DNA of 64,000 bases from Arsukibacterium sp. UBA5043 (GTDB taxonomy: Bacteria > Pseudomonadota > Gammaproteobacteria > Enterobacterales > Alteromonadaceae): assembly GCA_002415085.1 (NCBI GenBank), contig DIBV01000004.1, forward strand, positions 205,586 through 269,585, in the 5' to 3' direction. Position 1 is the stretch's first letter; each line of letters begins with the position of its first letter. Positions 60,819 through 64,000 of the stretch are shown here, piece after piece. The translations under genes were made by a program, and so were the position numbers. Below the pieces are notes generated by a model, which was given only the letters and a program-made list of their open reading frames with translations, had not been told where the DNA came from and made no database searches.

Positions 60819-61190
60819 TTAACCAAAGTGACAAAAACATAATTTGTTGCCATCTGGATCTTTTACGTACGCGCCGTAAAACTTGCCGGCAATACGCTGG
60901 CCGGGTGCACCGTCGCAACTTGCTCCCAGTGCGATGGATTTTTGATACAAGGTATCGACCAGCTCTTTGCTGCCTGGTTGAAATGACACCATATTACCGT
61001 TGCCAGGATTGGCAGACTGCTTATCAAACGGCTCACATACCGCCACCATCGGTTGCGCCATACTTTTACCGAAAAAGGCAATACGCCCCATGTCCATCAG
61101 GTTTTTACCGCCAAGGTCTTTTAGTAATTCGCCATAAAATGCTTTGGCAGCAGTCAAATTATTTACCCCTAAGGTAACATAGCTAATCAT
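60819..61190 (-). CDS. VOC-family (glyoxalase-like) protein
   Basis: 123 residues in the two-module VOC fold: MISYVTLGVNNLTAAKAFYGELLKDLGGK at the start and GAYVKDPDGNKLCFCHFG at the end, where the family's metal-ligand Glu is Cys/His-rich instead. Members act as glyoxalases, dioxygenases or antibiotic-binding proteins; this one resembles the small unassigned group. First gene of the VOC-cupin-TIGR03643 cluster. GGAGAGCACCA precedes the ATG. Confidence 0.87.
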   Translation of the reverse strand: MISYVTLGVNNLTAAKAFYGELLKDLGGKNLMDMGRIAFFGKSMAQPMVAVCEPFDKQSANPGNGNMVSFQPGSKELVDTLYQKSIALGASCDGAPGQRIAGKFYGAYVKDPDGNKLCFCHFG

Positions 61191-61278
61191 TGGTGCTCTC
61201 CTGGTTTAATAAGGCCATCATTAGTAGTGCAGTATACGCAATGGCCACAGAATTGGAGCAGCCAATTCGCTGCTTTTT

Positions 61279-61326
61279 ATTAGTTAAAAATAACGGGCAA
61301 TTATTTTTAACTAATTTTCCTATAAT
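61279..61326 (+). promoter_or_regulatory. Perfect 15-bp inverted repeat at a promoter
   Basis: ATTAGTTAAAAATAA (61279-61293) and TTATTTTTAACTAAT (61301-61315) are exact complements around CGGGCAA. A TATAAT -10 box follows at 61321-61326, so the right arm covers the -35 region. It could be a repressor site controlling the PAS-EAL gene downstream, or a bidirectional hairpin. Confidence 0.65.
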
Positions 61327-61453
61327 TACCCCATTTAACACGGATGCAGATGGCGGAATAGTTCTATTACTTCTACATTTGTGTTTATTGTGAATAAGCC
61401 ACTAATTAAAAGGTTGGTTTCTGCTGCTTATCAAGATTAGGAAAAGTTAGGGT

Positions 61454-63024
61454 ATGGATGCGTTTGAGCTAAGTCAGTTACAGGATGCTATAGTGCAATC
61501 GGCCGTTGATGCGATTATTGTGATTGATCAACAAGGGCTTATCTGCTTTTTTTCGCCCTCCGCCGAAAAGCTATTTGGCTATGATGCTGCCCAGTGTATT
61601 GGCCAGAATGTCAGTATGTTGATGACCCGGCAGCATGCCGCACAGCACGATAGTTATGTTCACAATTATAATACAAGCGGCAAGGCCAAAATTATCGGTA
61701 TTGGCCGGGATGTGCAGGCACAACGCAAAGATGGCACGGTGTTTCCGATGCATTTGTCGGTTGGCGAGTCGATAACCGGCCAGGGACGTATTTTTGTTGG
61801 CGTATGTCATGATTTATCTGAGTTTAAAGCGGTACTGGAGCGGCTTATCTCTGCCGAGCAACGTTATCGCGATATTGTCCAAAACCAGAAAGAGTTTATT
61901 TGCCGTCTAAGCAAGAATTCACGGCTGACGTTTGTCAATAATGCCTTTAGCAGGCAATGCCAGAGAAAGCGCTGGCATGCAGGCCCGGCGCAGATGACTT
62001 TATCGTGTTACTACCATTAAATGATCGCAAAGATTTACTGCCTTTTGTCCATAAACTGATAGAGAAATGCACTGAACCATACTGGTTAGCTCAGGAAAAA
62101 ATTTCCCCGTCAGTTTGCGTTGGCATCAGCATGTGCCCTGATGATTCCTCTCAGTTCGGCGCTCTGATCCAGCATGCTGAAGCGGCCATGTTTGAAGCAA
62201 AGCAACAAGGTGTGCCATTTCGGGTATATCATCAGGATATGCATAGTGCGTTAACCCAACGGTTGGAAATAGAGCAGGGCTTAAGGCGAGCGCTGGAACA
62301 CAATTTGCTGAATGTGGTATTGCAGCCTAAGTACAATTTGCTTGAAGGAAAAACCATCGGCTACGAAGCCTTAGTGCGTTGGCATGACGCCAACCTGGGC
62401 ACTGTGGCGCCGGATATATTTGTGGCAGTGGCAGAAGCGGTAAATCTGGGAAAACAACTTGATCGTTGGGTTATAGATACCGTGTTACAGCAGCTAAGTT
62501 TATGGCAAAAAGCAGGTTTGCAACCGCCACCCGTTGCCGTGAATATTACCAGCAAGCACTTTTCAGACCCGGAGCTATTCAATCACATCATGACAAAGCT
62601 GCAGGAGTTGCGGCTGGTACCTTCGAGCTTACAATTAGAAATTACGGAAGGGGTGGCGATGGACAAGTCGCCGACCACGTTGATAAATCTGAATGCCTTT
62701 CGCAGCGCCGGGATTAAGATAGCAATTGATGATTTTGGCACAGGCTACTCATCTTTATCATATCTGACGTCGTTACCAATTGATTTTATTAAGATTGACA
62801 AGGCCTTTGTGCAGGCGCTGGAAAGTGATCATAATCTTAGCCTGGTTAAAGCAATGCTGGCCATGGCCAAAGCTATTACCGTTCAGGTTATTGCTGAAGG
62901 GATAGAAACCCACGCCCAGCAGCAACTGCTGGCGTCGCTGGGGTGCGATTTTGGCCAGGGATACCTGTATGCTAAACCCACCTCATTAGCAGATATTGAA
63001 CAGCAGCTTATATCAGTTAATTAG
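61454..63024 (+). pseudogene. Broken PAS-GGDEF-EAL gene (internal deletion plus frameshift)
   Basis: The first frame (61454-62020) gives a PAS domain (about residues 12-125) and the start of a second PAS (YRDIVQNQKEFICRLS...FVNNAF). It then meets a stop after about 25 unrelated residues. A second frame (61957-63024) carries the rear half of a GGDEF domain (RPGADDFIVLLP, a degenerate GGDEF, then VCVGISMCPDDS) and a full EAL domain with EALVRWHD, LEITEGVAM, IDDFGTGYSSLSYL and VIAEGIETH. The missing part is the rest of the second PAS and the front half of GGDEF. The EAL half might still be made if translation restarts at 61957 but no ribosome site is evident. Its stop overlaps the stop of the stress protein gene. 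Confidence 0.8.
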
Positions 63025-63896
63025 TCTGCTTGTTTCACTACCAGTACATCGCAGGGTGTATGCCGGCTTAAGTAGTGCGCGGTATCACCAAACAATACCG
63101 AGCTGAAATGATGAGTGTGGCTGTTGCCAATAATAGCTAACTGACACTGATAATTTTGTACGGCTTTTGGAATTTCATCATCCGGCAGACCTTCACTCAG
63201 GTGCACCGCTTCTGTGGTTAACTGATACTTTGCCAGATAAGGCGACAGTTTAGCCGAGTGTTGTTGCTGGATATCGGGCAATGGAGCAAAGCCATGGTTG
63301 CTATCGTAGGGCAGGCTGATGCTGTAATCATCAGCCTGATAACAATTTAGTACGTGCAAATGCTGGCTGTGCTGTTGCACGATTTGCTCGCCAATGGTCA
63401 AAATACTGTTGTTCAGATTATGTTGCTGGCTACTGCTGTTATCCAGATCAAGGCAGGCCAGAATGCTCAGCTCTGTATTGGCACAGGCCTGCTTAACCAA
63501 CCATACGGGCAGGGTGCAGTCGCTGATAAAGTAATGTTCTAAGTCAGGTACTAACCAGGATAGTAAGCTACGTTTGGGCTGCAAACGCTTAATAATTAAG
63601 CTTATATCGCTATCTGCCAGCAGCTGTTCAATACGTTTTCTGGCAGGTTGCTGCCAGCAGATTTCGATCGCAGGGCACTTGGCAAGTGACTTATCCCGGG
63701 AAAGCTGCTGCAGTTTTTGCTGATATTGCGCTGCTTGCTCATTAATGTTGGCAAGCGACCGGCTTTGATACATTGAACAAAAAAAAGTGACTTTACTTTG
63801 ATATTGTTGTGCCAGATTTAGGGCTCTGTTAAGTACCATTAGGTCGTCGGGCTGGTTTTGCAAAATTACCAGTAAATGTTGAAATACCTGTTTCAT
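63021..63896 (-). CDS. Tandem universal stress protein (UspE-like)
   Basis: About 291 residues from the ATG at 63896, which has GGATAAC upstream and begins at the domain edge; the frame extends to 63950. Two Usp domains are seen (about 1-140 and 150-291). The second ends with the family signature IIGNSHTHHFSSVLFGDTAHYLSRHTPCDVLVVK, similar to UspE GxxGxxGx...GNTAE. The first is more diverged. Usp proteins bind ATP or other ligands under stress and starvation. Single gene, convergent with the PAS-EAL pseudogene, sharing four bases at the stops. Confidence 0.87.
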   Translation of the reverse strand: MKQVFQHLLVILQNQPDDLMVLNRALNLAQQYQSKVTFFCSMYQSRSLANINEQAAQYQQKLQQLSRDKSLAKCPAIEICWQQPARKRIEQLLADSDISLIIKRLQPKRSLLSWLVPDLEHYFISDCTLPVWLVKQACANTELSILACLDLDNSSSQQHNLNNSILTIGEQIVQQHSQHLHVLNCYQADDYSISLPYDSNHGFAPLPDIQQQHSAKLSPYLAKYQLTTEAVHLSEGLPDDEIPKAVQNYQCQLAIIGNSHTHHFSSVLFGDTAHYLSRHTPCDVLVVKQAD

Positions 63897-64000
63897 AAAG
63901 TTATCCGGTTTATCTGTACGTTTATGCCACGATGGCAACTCGTCAGCCATACCGCTTAACTGGGCTGTTAACTAAGTAAGCGGATTACGTGCGATAAAAA

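Noticed and set aside
1-64000. rRNA, tRNA, full insertion sequence, prophage or integron integrase
   Set aside because: None was recognised on reading both strands; a tRNA or covariance-model scan was not possible here, so a missed small RNA cannot be excluded.

Overview
The window reads as chromosome of an aerobic, Gram-negative gammaproteobacterium of roughly 50% GC. The markers are a Kdo transferase/Kdo kinase pair, a PdhR-controlled pyruvate dehydrogenase operon with multi-lipoyl AceF, several c-di-GMP proteins, YafNO and Tae4/Tai4. The gene style (CHASE hybrid kinases, 7TM-DISM proteins, secreted subtilase with two PPC domains, S9 peptidase, Sel1 protein) suggests the Rheinheimera/Alishewanella/Arsukibacterium neighbourhood of the Alteromonadales. 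That placement is inference from gene content, not from a marker gene.

Layout. 1-5.6 kb: end of an unknown gene, a glycosyltransferase, a natural WaaA-KdkA fusion (Kdo transfer plus Kdo phosphorylation in one chain) and a protein with about 15 Sel1 repeats. 5.7-9.4 kb: secreted subtilase and a BaiN/HI0933-type flavoprotein. 9.4-11 kb: a small accessory patch with one integron-type attC site, a DUF1801 cassette gene, a lipoprotein gene directly after the attC, and a Fic-fold protein with an altered motif. 11-17.7 kb: AsmA-family protein, DUF4862 protein, S9 peptidase. 17.8-25.4 kb: a signalling locus in which a stand-alone Hpt protein, a CHASE-PAS hybrid kinase and a REC-GGDEF cyclase form one operon, divergent from a REC-PAS-GGDEF-EAL protein. 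25.4-33.1 kb: CBS protein, YgjV-like membrane protein, oxidoreductase, YkgJ-type protein, a 7TM-DISM protein with degenerate GGDEF, and RecQ.

33.2-40.3 kb is the core pdhR-aceE-aceF-lpdA operon, with two PdhR-type palindromes upstream of pdhR, a hairpin terminator between aceF and lpdA, and a strong terminator after lpdA.

40.3-53.6 kb is the accessory part and the most interesting. It starts with an orphan type VI effector/immunity set (Tae4 amidase, an unknown exported protein, Tai4) lying between two near-copies of the same terminator. YafN-YafO, an orphan ParD with an internally deleted ParE, and CcdA-CcdB follow. A frameshifted fossil of Tai4 lies 4.9 kb from the intact copy. Short GGGTCAG-type repeats are scattered through 44.6-49.0 kb and sit at the edges of the broken genes. 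Three paralogous membrane-anchored NERD (nuclease-related) proteins at 42.5, 47.4 and 52.4 kb each carry an exported Cys-containing N-terminal domain, a membrane helix and a cytoplasmic-looking NERD domain. All three have the same promoter (TTGCYG, 17 bp, TAGCAT, same distance to the gene). The third paralogue has lost the catalytic Glu. This promoter-matched set is my best candidate for an undescribed system.

53.6-64 kb returns to ordinary content: YgjP-type metallopeptidase, two tandem exported paralogues, a cation/proton antiporter with a structured leader followed by glutaminase, AhpD-like, TIGR03643, ChrR-type double cupin and VOC genes, a broken PAS-GGDEF-EAL gene, and a tandem universal stress protein. 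I saw no rRNA, tRNA, CRISPR array, full insertion sequence or integrase.
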